This document shows, one piece after another, positions 10,308-18,701 of a DNA stretch of 42,859 nucleotides. This DNA comes from Pseudomonadota bacterium. Its GTDB lineage: Bacteria; Pseudomonadota; Gammaproteobacteria; Burkholderiales; SHXO01. Both the position numbers and the translations under genes were made by a program. The notes below the pieces were generated by a model. The model made no database searches and was not told the origin of the DNA. It saw nothing but the letters and a program-made list of their open reading frames with translations. Positions within the stretch are counted from its first letter, which is position 1. Each line of letters starts with the position of its first letter. Where the stretch lies: the NCBI GenBank assembly GCA_023430065.1, contig JAEZCG010000254.1, positions 1 to 42,859 of the forward strand, written 5' to 3'.

Positions 10308-10425
10308 CCCTGATGTGTTCTTCTGGATACCGCGATGCCGCCTCCGGCGTGCGCGTCCGCGGTAGCTGCCGAGGAGGTGTGCGAATTGTATGTCGGGAAC
10401 CGCCCCATTCCAACGGGCGCTGCCG

Positions 10426-11061
10426 TCACGACGCGGGCAGACTGGGCGCGGCGTCGTGGCCGGCCACCAGCGCTTCCACCGCCTGCAAAGAGGCGCGTTC
10501 GAGCGGCCGTCCGTCCTGGGAGAGTCTGAGCGCAAGGCGCCGCTGCAGATGAACCAGCACCATCAGATGGATCTCGGTTTCCCCGGCGGTCAGCACCAAC
10601 TCGGGGACCATCACCATCGTGTCGCCGGTCCACACGCGCGTCTCGCGGCTGCGGAAGGGAATTCCTCGATTGACCAGGAAGATCTCGACGTCTTTGGGAC
10701 TGTCGGTGTAGAGCTGCAGGTGGATGTCGCCGTGCCGCGTAACCGCGCCGCTGAGGACGGACCCGGTCAGGTGCGGATCGAATGGATCGAGCAGGCGCAT
10801 GGTGTCGAGCGCCAACTTGCGCAGCCGGGCCACGCGCTCTGGATGTTCGTCCGCCTGGTAGAGATCCTGATACGCGCGCAGCGCTTCTTCGATCTCGACA
10901 TTGTTGGGCAGGTTGCGCGAGTCCGGTGCACCGGCTTGTCTGGCCGCCTTGCGCTTCGCCAGCCCGTAGTCGGCGATGCCGTCCTCCGCGATCATGCGGG
11001 CAGCCAGGTGGGCAATGCGATGCCGCATCTGCTGGCGGTTGGCGGGAGTTTCCTTGGGCAT
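10426..11061 (-). CDS. Conserved protein with nucleotidyltransferase-like domain
   Basis: The 211-residue protein has no assigned function that I recognise. An N-terminal helical segment rich in basic residues (1-45) precedes a region resembling the nucleotidyltransferase fold. It contains GS (100-101), then ten residues, then Asp112 in GDIHLQLY, and a later acidic strand ETEIHLMV (161-168) that could supply the third carboxylate. The usual DxD is reduced to D-I-H, so activity is uncertain. Its ATG shares one base with the mrcA stop (TGATG), implying translational coupling to PBP1A. The YcgR gene follows after 118 bases. Open frame upstream of 11061 is a shadow of mrcA. Confidence 0.75.
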   Translation of the reverse strand: MPKETPANRQQMRHRIAHLAARMIAEDGIADYGLAKRKAARQAGAPDSRNLPNNVEIEEALRAYQDLYQADEHPERVARLRKLALDTMRLLDPFDPHLTGSVLSGAVTRHGDIHLQLYTDSPKDVEIFLVNRGIPFRSRETRVWTGDTMVMVPELVLTAGETEIHLMVLVHLQRRLALRLSQDGRPLERASLQAVEALVAGHDAAPSLPAS

Positions 11062-13385
11062 CAGTACAGATCGCTGTGCGCGTCCTCGTGCTTCAGGATG
11101 CCGGGGAGGCCAAGCGGCACCGGCCCCTCTTCCTGCTCCGGCGGCACGTTCTCCGCGTAGAAATACTCGAGGACGCCGGTCTCGGCGGCGGTGCGCAACC
11201 CGGTCTGCGGATCGATGCGCGCCGACACCACGCCCTCGGGCATCTCCGGCGCCTCCTCGGGTACGCCCTTGAGCGCGTGGCTCATGTAGGAAATCCAGAT
11301 CGGCAGAGCGGCGGCGGCGCCGGTTTCCCGGCCGCCCAGTGACCGCGGTCGGTCGAATCCCATCCAAACGACCGCCGCGAGGTGGCGCTGGATGCCCGCG
11401 AACCATGCGTCCATCTGGTCGTTCGTGGTGCCGGTCTTGCCCGCCAGGTCACTGCGGCCCAACTCCAGTGCGCGCGCGCCGGTTCCACCTCGGATCACGT
11501 CCTGCATCATCGAAAACATCACGAACGCATTGCGCGGGTCGATCGCCCGGACGGCGCCCTGACCGGCGGTCACCGGCTTGGCGCGAGCAAGCACCTTGCC
11601 CCCGGCATCTTCGATGCGCGTGATGAAGTACGGCATGACGCGGTAGCCCCCGTTGGCGAAGACCGAATACCCTGCTGCCAAGTCCAGCATGGTCACCGAG
11701 CCTGCCCCCAGCGCCATGGTGAGGTAAGGGGGGTGCTGCTTGGGATCGAAGCCGAAGCGGGTGATGTAGTCCTGCGCGTATTGAGGCGAGATCGCCTGAA
11801 GGATGCGGATCGAGACCAGGTTCTTGGACCTGGTCAAGGCAGCGCGCATGCGCATCGGGCCATCGAAGCTGCCATCGAAGTTCTTCGGTTCCCACGCCAC
11901 GGAGCCTGTTTCGCTGGCATCTACCACCAGGGGCGCATCGTTGATCACCGTCGCGGGGGTGAAACCGCGCTCCAGGGCGGCCGAGTAGACGAACGGCTTG
12001 AAGCTCGATCCCGGCTGGCGGGTCGCCTGGGTCACCCGGTTGAACTCGTTGCGCTGAAAGTCGAAACCGCCGACGAGGGCGCGAATCGCCCCATCGGCCG
12101 GATCCAGCGAGACGAGAGCGGCCTCGACCAGGGGCATCTGTGTGATCTCCCAGCCCCCCTTTCCGGTAGACCGGACGCGCACCACTGCACCGCGCTTGAG
12201 GCGCCGGTTCGCCGGCGCCTGGGCGCCGAGCATGGAACTGGCGAACTTCAAGCCTTCGCCGGAAATGACGATATCTCCCGCGCACCGGCAATAGACCCTC
12301 ACCTTCCTGGGGCTCGCCTCGAGTACCAGGGCGGCATGCAGATCGTCGCTGTCGGGAATGTCCTGGAGCAGATCGTCCAGCACGTCGGCGGGGGCCTCCG
12401 CAGGGATCTCGACATAGCGCTCCGCGCCGCGATGGCCACGACGTCTGTCATAGGCGAGGATGCCTTGCCGCACCGCGGTGTAGGCCGCATCCTGGTGCGC
12501 CTTGAGCAGGGTCGTGTAGACCTTGTATCCCTTGGTGTAGGCGTCCTCCCGGTAACGCTCGTATACCGACTGCCGCACCATCTCCGCGAAATAGTCCGCC
12601 CGGGTGGCATGGACGATGGGGCCGCGCTGCACGACCAGCTGCGCGTCGGCCGCCTGATCGTGCTCCGCGGGCGTGATGGTGCCCAGATCGCGCATGCGCC
12701 GCAGCACGTACAACTGGCGCTGCTTCGCCCGTTGCATATTGACGACAGGGTTGTAACGCGACGGCGCCTTGGGCAATCCGGCCAGCATCGCCATCTCGGC
12801 CAGATTCAAGTCACGCAGATTCTTTCCGAAATAGACCTGGGCGGCCGACGCGAAACCGTACGAGCGCTGGCCGAGATAGATCTGGTTGATGTAGATCTCG
12901 AGGATTTTGTCCTTGGTCAGGCTGTGCTCGATCTTGAACGCCAGTAGCGCCTCGTTGAACTTGCGAGTGAACGTCTTTTCGCTCGACAGGAAGAAGTTGC
13001 GGGCAACTTGCATGGTGATGGTCGAGGCGCCCTGTTGGGCAGAACCTGACGTGAAGTTGCGTACGACGGCACGCAGTACGCCGATGTAGTCGACACCTCC
13101 ATGCTCGTAGAAGCGTTCGTCCTCCGCGGCCAGGATCGCGCGGCGCAGGTTCTGAGGCACGTCCTCGATGCGCACCAGTGCGCGGCGCTCCTCGCCGAAC
13201 TCCCCGATGAGATGTCCTTCGGCACTGTATATCCGAAGAGGTACCTTGGGGTTGTACGACGTGAGCACCTCGAGAGACGGCAGAGTCGGAAAGACGATGG
13301 CGGCGGCGTAACCGACCAACAGCATTCCGGCGATCAGCAGTGTTGCGAGGAAGAACAGTGGAAAGATCCACCAGCGCTTGGGCAT
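11061..13385 (-). CDS. mrcA: Bifunctional penicillin-binding protein 1A
   Basis: A class A PBP of 774 residues that polymerises lipid II and cross-links peptidoglycan at the inner membrane. One N-terminal membrane anchor (about 8-33) is followed by a GT51 transglycosylase domain with EDERFYEH (catalytic Glu88), an OB-like insert (about 310-430), and a transpeptidase domain with S460-S-F-K463, S520-K-N522 and K650-T-G652. The ATG at 13385 fits the family N-terminus; a longer frame adds 23 unlikely residues. Divergence from pilM is a familiar Beta- and Gammaproteobacterial arrangement, and a TATAAT lies upstream. Confidence 0.96.
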   Translation of the reverse strand: MPKRWWIFPLFFLATLLIAGMLLVGYAAAIVFPTLPSLEVLTSYNPKVPLRIYSAEGHLIGEFGEERRALVRIEDVPQNLRRAILAAEDERFYEHGGVDYIGVLRAVVRNFTSGSAQQGASTITMQVARNFFLSSEKTFTRKFNEALLAFKIEHSLTKDKILEIYINQIYLGQRSYGFASAAQVYFGKNLRDLNLAEMAMLAGLPKAPSRYNPVVNMQRAKQRQLYVLRRMRDLGTITPAEHDQAADAQLVVQRGPIVHATRADYFAEMVRQSVYERYREDAYTKGYKVYTTLLKAHQDAAYTAVRQGILAYDRRRGHRGAERYVEIPAEAPADVLDDLLQDIPDSDDLHAALVLEASPRKVRVYCRCAGDIVISGEGLKFASSMLGAQAPANRRLKRGAVVRVRSTGKGGWEITQMPLVEAALVSLDPADGAIRALVGGFDFQRNEFNRVTQATRQPGSSFKPFVYSAALERGFTPATVINDAPLVVDASETGSVAWEPKNFDGSFDGPMRMRAALTRSKNLVSIRILQAISPQYAQDYITRFGFDPKQHPPYLTMALGAGSVTMLDLAAGYSVFANGGYRVMPYFITRIEDAGGKVLARAKPVTAGQGAVRAIDPRNAFVMFSMMQDVIRGGTGARALELGRSDLAGKTGTTNDQMDAWFAGIQRHLAAVVWMGFDRPRSLGGRETGAAAALPIWISYMSHALKGVPEEAPEMPEGVVSARIDPQTGLRTAAETGVLEYFYAENVPPEQEEGPVPLGLPGILKHEDAHSDLY

Positions 13386-13424
13386 CAATGTTGCTTTTTG
13401 GCGGCGCGTGCAAAGGTGCCGCTC

Positions 13425-13430
13425 ATTATA
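13425..13430 (-). promoter_or_regulatory. Candidate -10 element for mrcA
   Basis: A perfect TATAAT on the minus strand lies 40 bases before the mrcA ATG. The hexamer 17 bases upstream (TGTTCC) is a poor -35. It is the clearest sigma-70-like signal in the 146-base mrcA-pilM gap; I find no comparably clear promoter toward pilM. Confidence 0.5.
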
Positions 13431-13531
13431 GGGCCGTAATGCGCGCCGGAACACCGTCCACGCACGGCTTCATTTCAAACTCCGACGATGCGGATGTCAT
13501 CGCAACTGGTCGCTAGCGCGAGTTCCTGCCT

Positions 13532-14635
13532 ATGCTGAAGGGAAAACTAGAGTTCAACGGCGAGTTCCTGGCCCGCCTGTTCAAGGCCCAGACGCCGCCT
13601 CTGATCGGCGTGGACATCACGTCCTCGTCCATCAAGATGGTGGAGCTGAGCGGCACGCGGGAGCAGATGCGCCTGGAGCGTTACGCCATCGAGCCGCTGG
13701 CCAAGGACGCAGTGGTGGACGGCAACATCATGAACCTCGAGTCCGTCGGAGAGGGTGTGCGGCGCGCCTGGAAGCGGATGAACAGCCGGGTCAAGAACCT
13801 GGCGCTCGCTCTTCCGTCGGCCCAGGTGATCACCAAGAAGATCACCGTTGCCTCCGGTCTGCGTGAGGACGAGCTCGAATCCCAGGTCGAAACCGAGGCC
13901 AACCAGTACATCCCGTTCGCGCTCGAGGAGGTCAATCTCGATTTCCAGATCCTGGGCGCGGCAGATACCGCGGGCGACGACGTCGAGGTGCTGATCGCGG
14001 CGTCTCGCAAGGAGAAGGTCGAGGATCGGGTAGCGGTGGCCGAGTACGGCGGCCTCAAGGCCATCGTCATGGACATCGATTCGTTCGCGTCGCAGACCGC
14101 GTTCGAGCTGATGGAGGGTCAGCTGCCCGAGGAGGGCAGGGACCAGGTCATCGCCCTCGTGGACGTGGGTGCATCGATGATGAACATCAATGTCCTGCGC
14201 AACAACCAGTCGGTGTACATGCGCGAGCAGCCCTTCGGCGGCAACCAGCTCACGCAGGAGATCCAGCGGCACTTCAACCTGTCCGCGGACGAAGCCGAGG
14301 CGGCCAAGCGCAACGGTGGACTGCCCGATTCCTACGAGGTCGAGGTGCTGCAACCCTTCCTCGACACCCTGGCGCTCGAAATCACGCGCGCGCTGCAGTT
14401 CTTCTACAGCTCGACCCAGTACAACCAGGTCAACCACATCTTCCTGTCCGGCGGTTGCGCGACGCTGCCCGGGCTGGACCAGGTCGTGGCCCGGCGCACG
14501 GAAGTGAACACGCTGGTGGCCAACCCGTTTGCCAGCATGCAGGTGTCGCCCAAGATCAAGCAGCGGCAGCTGGCGCAGGATGCGCCGGCCCTGGTGGTCG
14601 CATGCGGACTCGCGATGCGGAGGTTCGACGCATGA
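13532..14635 (+). CDS. pilM: Type IV pilus assembly protein PilM
   Basis: PilM is the cytoplasmic actin-like ATPase of the pilus alignment subcomplex and binds the N-terminal tail of PilN. The 367-residue product has the ASKHA-type phosphate-binding opening LIGVDITSSSIKMVEL (about 24-39), a second phosphate region VIALVDVGASMMNINVL, and the late LSGGCATLPGL adenosine motif. It is the first gene of a complete pilMNOPQ operon; the stop overlaps the pilN start as ATGA. The ribosome site ahead of ATG 13532 is weak. Confidence 0.95.
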   Translation: MLKGKLEFNGEFLARLFKAQTPPLIGVDITSSSIKMVELSGTREQMRLERYAIEPLAKDAVVDGNIMNLESVGEGVRRAWKRMNSRVKNLALALPSAQVITKKITVASGLREDELESQVETEANQYIPFALEEVNLDFQILGAADTAGDDVEVLIAASRKEKVEDRVAVAEYGGLKAIVMDIDSFASQTAFELMEGQLPEEGRDQVIALVDVGASMMNINVLRNNQSVYMREQPFGGNQLTQEIQRHFNLSADEAEAAKRNGGLPDSYEVEVLQPFLDTLALEITRALQFFYSSTQYNQVNHIFLSGGCATLPGLDQVVARRTEVNTLVANPFASMQVSPKIKQRQLAQDAPALVVACGLAMRRFDA

Positions 14636-15249
14636 TCCCAATCAACCTACTCCCACACCGCGCGGAGCGTCGAAAGGCGCAGCAGAGGCAGTTCTTCGTC
14701 CTCGCCGCTACCGCGGTCGGGGTCGGTGCCCTCACCGTCGTCCTCGTCCACGGTGTGCTCTCCCAACGCATCGAGTCGCAGGAGAAGCGCAACCGCTTCC
14801 TGGTGACCGAGATCGGCGAACTCGACAAGCAAATCGACGAGATCAAGAAGCTCAAGGAGCAGACGCAGGCCATGCTGGACCGCAAGAAGGTGGTCGAGGC
14901 GCTCCAGACCAACCGCACCGAAGCGGTTCGCTTGCTCGACCAGCTCGTACGTCAGCTTCCCGACGGCTTGTATCTGAAGTCGGTCAAGCAGAACAACGAG
15001 ACGGTCAACGTGACCGGCTACACCACGTCGAATGCGCGCGTCTCGACGCTGATGCGCAACTTCGATGCCTCGCCCTGGCTGGAAGAGCCGAAGCTGGTCG
15101 AGATCAAGGCCGTGCGCGTCGGCAACGCCAATCTGAACGAGTTCAACGTGAACGTGAAACTGACGCGGCCCAAGACCGACATGGCCGAGCAGACCAGCGA
15201 TCCGGCGCCGACTGACAAGAAGTCGCGCTCGAAGAAGAAGCAAGGCTAG
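14632..15249 (+). CDS. pilN: Type IV pilus inner-membrane protein PilN
   Basis: PilN links PilM in the cytoplasm to PilO in the periplasm. The 205-residue protein starts MIPINLLPHR, the conserved cytoplasmic tail recognised by PilM. One membrane helix (about 22-44), a coiled coil with many Lys/Glu residues, and a small ferredoxin-like periplasmic domain follow. The start at 14632 is fixed by this tail and by a 4-base overlap with pilM; the frame open upstream is pilM in another phase. The C-terminus is very basic (KKSRSKKKQG). Confidence 0.95.
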   Translation: MIPINLLPHRAERRKAQQRQFFVLAATAVGVGALTVVLVHGVLSQRIESQEKRNRFLVTEIGELDKQIDEIKKLKEQTQAMLDRKKVVEALQTNRTEAVRLLDQLVRQLPDGLYLKSVKQNNETVNVTGYTTSNARVSTLMRNFDASPWLEEPKLVEIKAVRVGNANLNEFNVNVKLTRPKTDMAEQTSDPAPTDKKSRSKKKQG

Positions 15250-15258
15250 GAGAGGCCC

Positions 15259-15936
15259 ATGACCCTTGACGAACTCAAGCGGCTCAATCCCCGCGAAATC
15301 GGGACCTGGCCGGTCCTGCCCAAGATAGGCGTGCTCCTGCTCCTGCTCGTCCTCATTCTGGTCGGCGGCTACTTCCTCGACTGGTCCGCCCAGTGGACCA
15401 AGCTGACGGCCACGCGGGCGAAGGAAGCGGAACTGCGCAAGGAGTTCCTCGCCAAGAAGGCGCAGGCGGTGAACCTGGATGCCTACAGAAAGCAGCTCGA
15501 GGACGTGCAGCAGTCGTTCGGTGCGCTGCTCAAGCAGCTGCCCAACAAGTCCGAAATGGAGGCGCTGCTGTCTGACATCAACCAGGCGGGACTGGGCCGC
15601 GGACTGCAGTTCGAGCTGTTCAAGCCGAACACGCAGGAAGTGATGACCGAGTTCTACGCCGAGCAGCCCATTGCGGTGAAGCTTGCCGGCTCGTACCACG
15701 ACATGGGCGCATTCGCGAGCGACGTCTCGCAACTGTCGCGCATCGTCACCCTCGACAACGTGGCACTCGCGCTCGACAAGGAAGGACGTCTGACGATGGA
15801 GGCGACGGCCCGCACGTTCCGCTATCTGGACGAGGACGAGGTCGCCGCGCAGAAGAAGGCCTCCCGCGACGACAAGGAGAAAGGCAAGGGCAAGGGCAAA
15901 GGCAAGGACAAAGTGGCCAAGAAGGGTGGCAAGTGA
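15259..15936 (+). CDS. pilO: Type IV pilus inner-membrane protein PilO
   Basis: PilO pairs with PilN to form the inner-membrane alignment platform and contacts PilP. The 225-residue product has a short cytoplasmic start (TLDELKRLNPREIGTWP), one membrane helix (about 27-45), a coiled coil and a periplasmic ferredoxin-like domain. It ends in a Lys/Gly tail encoded by hexamer repeats, unusual for the family and probably disordered. AGGAG stands seven bases before ATG 15259. The stop overlaps the pilP start by one base (TGATG). Confidence 0.95.
   Translation: MTLDELKRLNPREIGTWPVLPKIGVLLLLLVLILVGGYFLDWSAQWTKLTATRAKEAELRKEFLAKKAQAVNLDAYRKQLEDVQQSFGALLKQLPNKSEMEALLSDINQAGLGRGLQFELFKPNTQEVMTEFYAEQPIAVKLAGSYHDMGAFASDVSQLSRIVTLDNVALALDKEGRLTMEATARTFRYLDEDEVAAQKKASRDDKEKGKGKGKGKDKVAKKGGK
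15883..15906 (+). repeat. Four tandem GGCAAR hexamers in the pilO 3' end
   Basis: GGCAAG-GGCAAG-GGCAAA-GGCAAG encodes alternating Gly-Lys near the PilO C-terminus. Gain or loss of a unit would keep the frame and only change tail length. Confidence 0.8.
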
Positions 15937-16460
15937 TGAAACCGATCGTCCAGAGCGCACTGCTCTCCTGCGTCCTGCTCGCCGGCTGTCTGGGCGGCGA
16001 GCACCAGGACCTGCGCGAGTTCGTGAAGAACGCCGGCAACGGCATGCGCGGCAAGGTGGAAAAGCTGCCGGAGATGGTGGCGTACGAGCCGATGAGCTAC
16101 GAGGCTTTCGAACTGCCCGATCCATTCACGCCGCGCAAGATCGAGCCCGAGAAGGGAGCCGGCGGCGGTCCCGCACCGGATCTGGATCGCCGCAGGGAGG
16201 CGCTCGAGGCGTATCCGCTGGAGAGCCTGACGATGGTGGGCACGCTCGAGCGCGGCAAAGGCCGTTGGGCGGTGATACGCACCCCCGACAACAACCTGTA
16301 CCGGGTGACCGCGGGCAACTACATGGGTCAGAACTTCGGCGCCGTCGCCCTGATCTCCGAGTCCTCCGTGACCCTCAAGGAACTGATTCAAGACACGAAC
16401 GGTAGCTGGAGCGAGCGCACCAGCACCCTCCAGCTGCTCGACGAAGAGGAGAAGAAATGA
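15936..16460 (+). CDS. pilP: Type IV pilus lipoprotein PilP
   Basis: PilP is an inner-membrane lipoprotein bridging the PilNO platform to the PilQ secretin. The 174-residue precursor has a lipobox LAGC with Cys18, a disordered proline/charged linker (about 25-85) and a C-terminal beta-sandwich domain beginning near YPLESLTMVGTL. I use ATG 15936, which shares a base with the pilO stop; an in-frame GTG one codon earlier is the other option. The 3' end overlaps pilQ as ATGA. Confidence 0.94.
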   Translation: MKPIVQSALLSCVLLAGCLGGEHQDLREFVKNAGNGMRGKVEKLPEMVAYEPMSYEAFELPDPFTPRKIEPEKGAGGGPAPDLDRRREALEAYPLESLTMVGTLERGKGRWAVIRTPDNNLYRVTAGNYMGQNFGAVALISESSVTLKELIQDTNGSWSERTSTLQLLDEEEKK

Positions 16461-18598
16461 TGCGACTGCCCCAACTTCTCGCGGGTGCCCTCGCGTTGGG
16501 CGTCTGTGTTGCACTGCCGGCCGCAGCGCCGAACGCCTGGGCCGCCGCGGACTCATCGGCCGCACTGCCCGGTGAAGAGAACGCGCTTGAGGCATTGGAC
16601 GTCAGCTCGGAAGGCAGCAAGGTGCTGGTGAAGATGAAGCTCAAGGCACCGCTCGCCGCCGCGCCCGCCGCCTTCGCGCTCAGCAATCCTCCACGCATCG
16701 CGTTCGACCTTCCCAACACGGTCAACGCGCTGGGGAAGAGCACGCAGGAGTTCAAGGAAGGACAGTTGCGCAGCGTGCGTCTGGCCCAGACCACCGGCCG
16801 TACGCGCGTGGTGCTGAACCTCGATCGCAGCGCCAGCTACGAAACCGCGGTCGACGGCCAGCACCTGCTCGTCACCTTGCAGAGCGGTAACGCCGCCGAG
16901 CCGGTCAAGTTTGCCGATGCGCAGCCCGCCAAGCAGGCGCACACGGTGAAGGCGATCGACTTCAAGCGCGGGCGCAACGGCGAGGGCCAGGTGATCATCG
17001 ATCTGTCCGATCCGGGAACGGGAATCGACCTGCGCCAGACCGGCAAGAGCATCGTCGTGGATCTGCACCAGACGCAGCTGCCGGTGTCGCTCGAGCGCCG
17101 CTTCGACGTGACCGACTTCGGCACGCCGGTCGATTTCATGGAAGTCACCACGCAGGGGCAGAACGCCCGGTTGACGATCAACGCGAAAGGCCGCTGGGAA
17201 CAGGCGGCCTACCAGACGGACAGCCGTTTCGTGATCGAGGTCAAGCCGTACGTCGAACGCAGTGCGGCGAAGCCCAAGACCTCGTACAGCGGGGAGAAGT
17301 TGTCGCTCAACTTCCAGAACGTCGAGGTGCGCGCGGTGCTGCAGGTCATCGCCGACTTCACCGGGCTGAACATCGTCACCAGCGACACCGTGGCGGGTAA
17401 CCTGACGCTTCGTCTCAAGGACGTCCCCTGGGACCAGGCCCTGGACATCATCCTCCAGGCGAAGGGTCTGGACATGCGCAAGACCGGCAACGTGGTGTGG
17501 GTGGCCCCGCGCGACGAGCTCGCCACCAAGGAGAAGCTCGCGCTCGAAGCGCAGGCGCAGATCATGGAGCTCGAGCCGCTGCGCACCGAGAGCTTCCAGC
17601 TCAACTACCAGAAGGCCGAGGCGTTCCAGAAGATCCTCACCGATGGCCAGCAGAAGATCCTGTCCAAGCGTGGAAGCGCCGTGATCGATCCACGCACCAA
17701 TACGCTGTTCATCAATGACGTGCCCGGCAAGCTCGAGGAGATCCGGGCCCTGATCAAGCAGATCGACCTGCCCTCGCGCCAGGTCCTGATCGAGTCGCGG
17801 ATCGTCGAGGCGTCGGATACGTTCAGCAAGAACCTCGGTGCCCGCCTGGGATTTGCCGACCTGTCGGCGCTCAAGGAGGGCGGGGTGCCGGGCATCGGAG
17901 GCGGCAACGGCATCCGTGCCTACGTCGGCGGCAACGTCAAGAGCAACGGGGTGATCACCACGCAGGCCGAGGACTACAACGAGAGCTTCTTCCCCGACTC
18001 GTTCAGCGTGAACCTGCCGGCGGACTCGATCAACGGCCGTCCCGCAGGACAATTTGCCGTCACCCTGCTCAACGCCGGGCTGACCAAGTTCGTCAACCTC
18101 GAGATCTCGGCGCTGCAGGCAGACGGCAAGGGCAAGATCATCTCCAGCCCGCGTGTGGTCACCGCCGACAACGTCGAGGCGGTGATCGAACAGGGCACCG
18201 AGATTCCGTACCAGCAGGCCACGAGCAGCGGCGCGACCAGCATCTCGTTCCGCAAGGCCACCCTCAGCCTGAAGGTGAAGCCTCAGATCACGCCGGACGA
18301 CAATGTCATCATGAAGCTGGAAGTGCACAAGGACAGCGTGGGTCAGAACACGACGGCCGGTCCCTCGATCGACACCAAGCAGGTCAACACCGAAGTGCTG
18401 GTCGAGAACGGCGGCACGGTGAGCATCGGCGGGATCTTCACGCAGGACGAAGCGAAGGAGGTCACCAAGGTCCCGCTGCTGGGCGACGTTCCGGTGGTCG
18501 GTGCCCTGTTCAAGAACGAGGTCAATCGCAACGACCGCCGCGAACTGCTGATCTTCGTCACACCGAAGATCCTGCGGGACAATCTGAGCGTGCGCTGA
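16457..18598 (+). CDS. pilQ: Type IV pilus secretin PilQ
   Basis: PilQ forms the outer-membrane gate through which the pilus passes. The 713-residue precursor has a signal peptide ending near AWA-A (about 29). Two AMIN domains that bind peptidoglycan follow (about 42-145 and 162-265), then an STN/N0 domain (about 281-350), an N1 domain (about 375-440) and the secretin barrel (about 440-710) with the signature VPLLGDVPVVGALFK. A strong GAGGAG site precedes the start at 16457; its GAGGAGAAG is complementary to nine bases of the candidate sRNA. A terminator follows the gene. Confidence 0.97.
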   Translation: MMRLPQLLAGALALGVCVALPAAAPNAWAAADSSAALPGEENALEALDVSSEGSKVLVKMKLKAPLAAAPAAFALSNPPRIAFDLPNTVNALGKSTQEFKEGQLRSVRLAQTTGRTRVVLNLDRSASYETAVDGQHLLVTLQSGNAAEPVKFADAQPAKQAHTVKAIDFKRGRNGEGQVIIDLSDPGTGIDLRQTGKSIVVDLHQTQLPVSLERRFDVTDFGTPVDFMEVTTQGQNARLTINAKGRWEQAAYQTDSRFVIEVKPYVERSAAKPKTSYSGEKLSLNFQNVEVRAVLQVIADFTGLNIVTSDTVAGNLTLRLKDVPWDQALDIILQAKGLDMRKTGNVVWVAPRDELATKEKLALEAQAQIMELEPLRTESFQLNYQKAEAFQKILTDGQQKILSKRGSAVIDPRTNTLFINDVPGKLEEIRALIKQIDLPSRQVLIESRIVEASDTFSKNLGARLGFADLSALKEGGVPGIGGGNGIRAYVGGNVKSNGVITTQAEDYNESFFPDSFSVNLPADSINGRPAGQFAVTLLNAGLTKFVNLEISALQADGKGKIISSPRVVTADNVEAVIEQGTEIPYQQATSSGATSISFRKATLSLKVKPQITPDDNVIMKLEVHKDSVGQNTTAGPSIDTKQVNTEVLVENGGTVSIGGIFTQDEAKEVTKVPLLGDVPVVGALFKNEVNRNDRRELLIFVTPKILRDNLSVR

Positions 18599-18620
18599 CC
18601 GTCCATACGGTCCGGGAGAG

Positions 18621-18644
18621 GGCGCTCCGAGGAGCGCCTTTTTT
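18621..18644 (+). terminator. Intrinsic terminator after pilQ
   Basis: GGCGCTC-CGAG-GAGCGCC (18621-18637, tetraloop form; an eighth pair is possible) is followed within two bases by TTTTTT. It lies 23 bases after the pilQ stop and closes the pil operon, so aroK needs its own promoter or readthrough. Confidence 0.9.
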
Positions 18645-18689
18645 CGTTCCGGCGCCCTGCCGCGGCCGAGGCGGGCGATCGCTGCCTGC

Positions 18690-18695
18690 TAGAAT
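18690..18695 (+). promoter_or_regulatory. Candidate -10 element six bases before aroK
   Basis: TAGAAT ends six bases before the aroK ATG, so initiation seven bases downstream would fall on the A of the start codon and give a leaderless mRNA. No Shine-Dalgarno sequence is present. The region 17 bases upstream has no clear -35. Confidence 0.4.
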
Positions 18696-18701
18696 CGGCG
18701 C

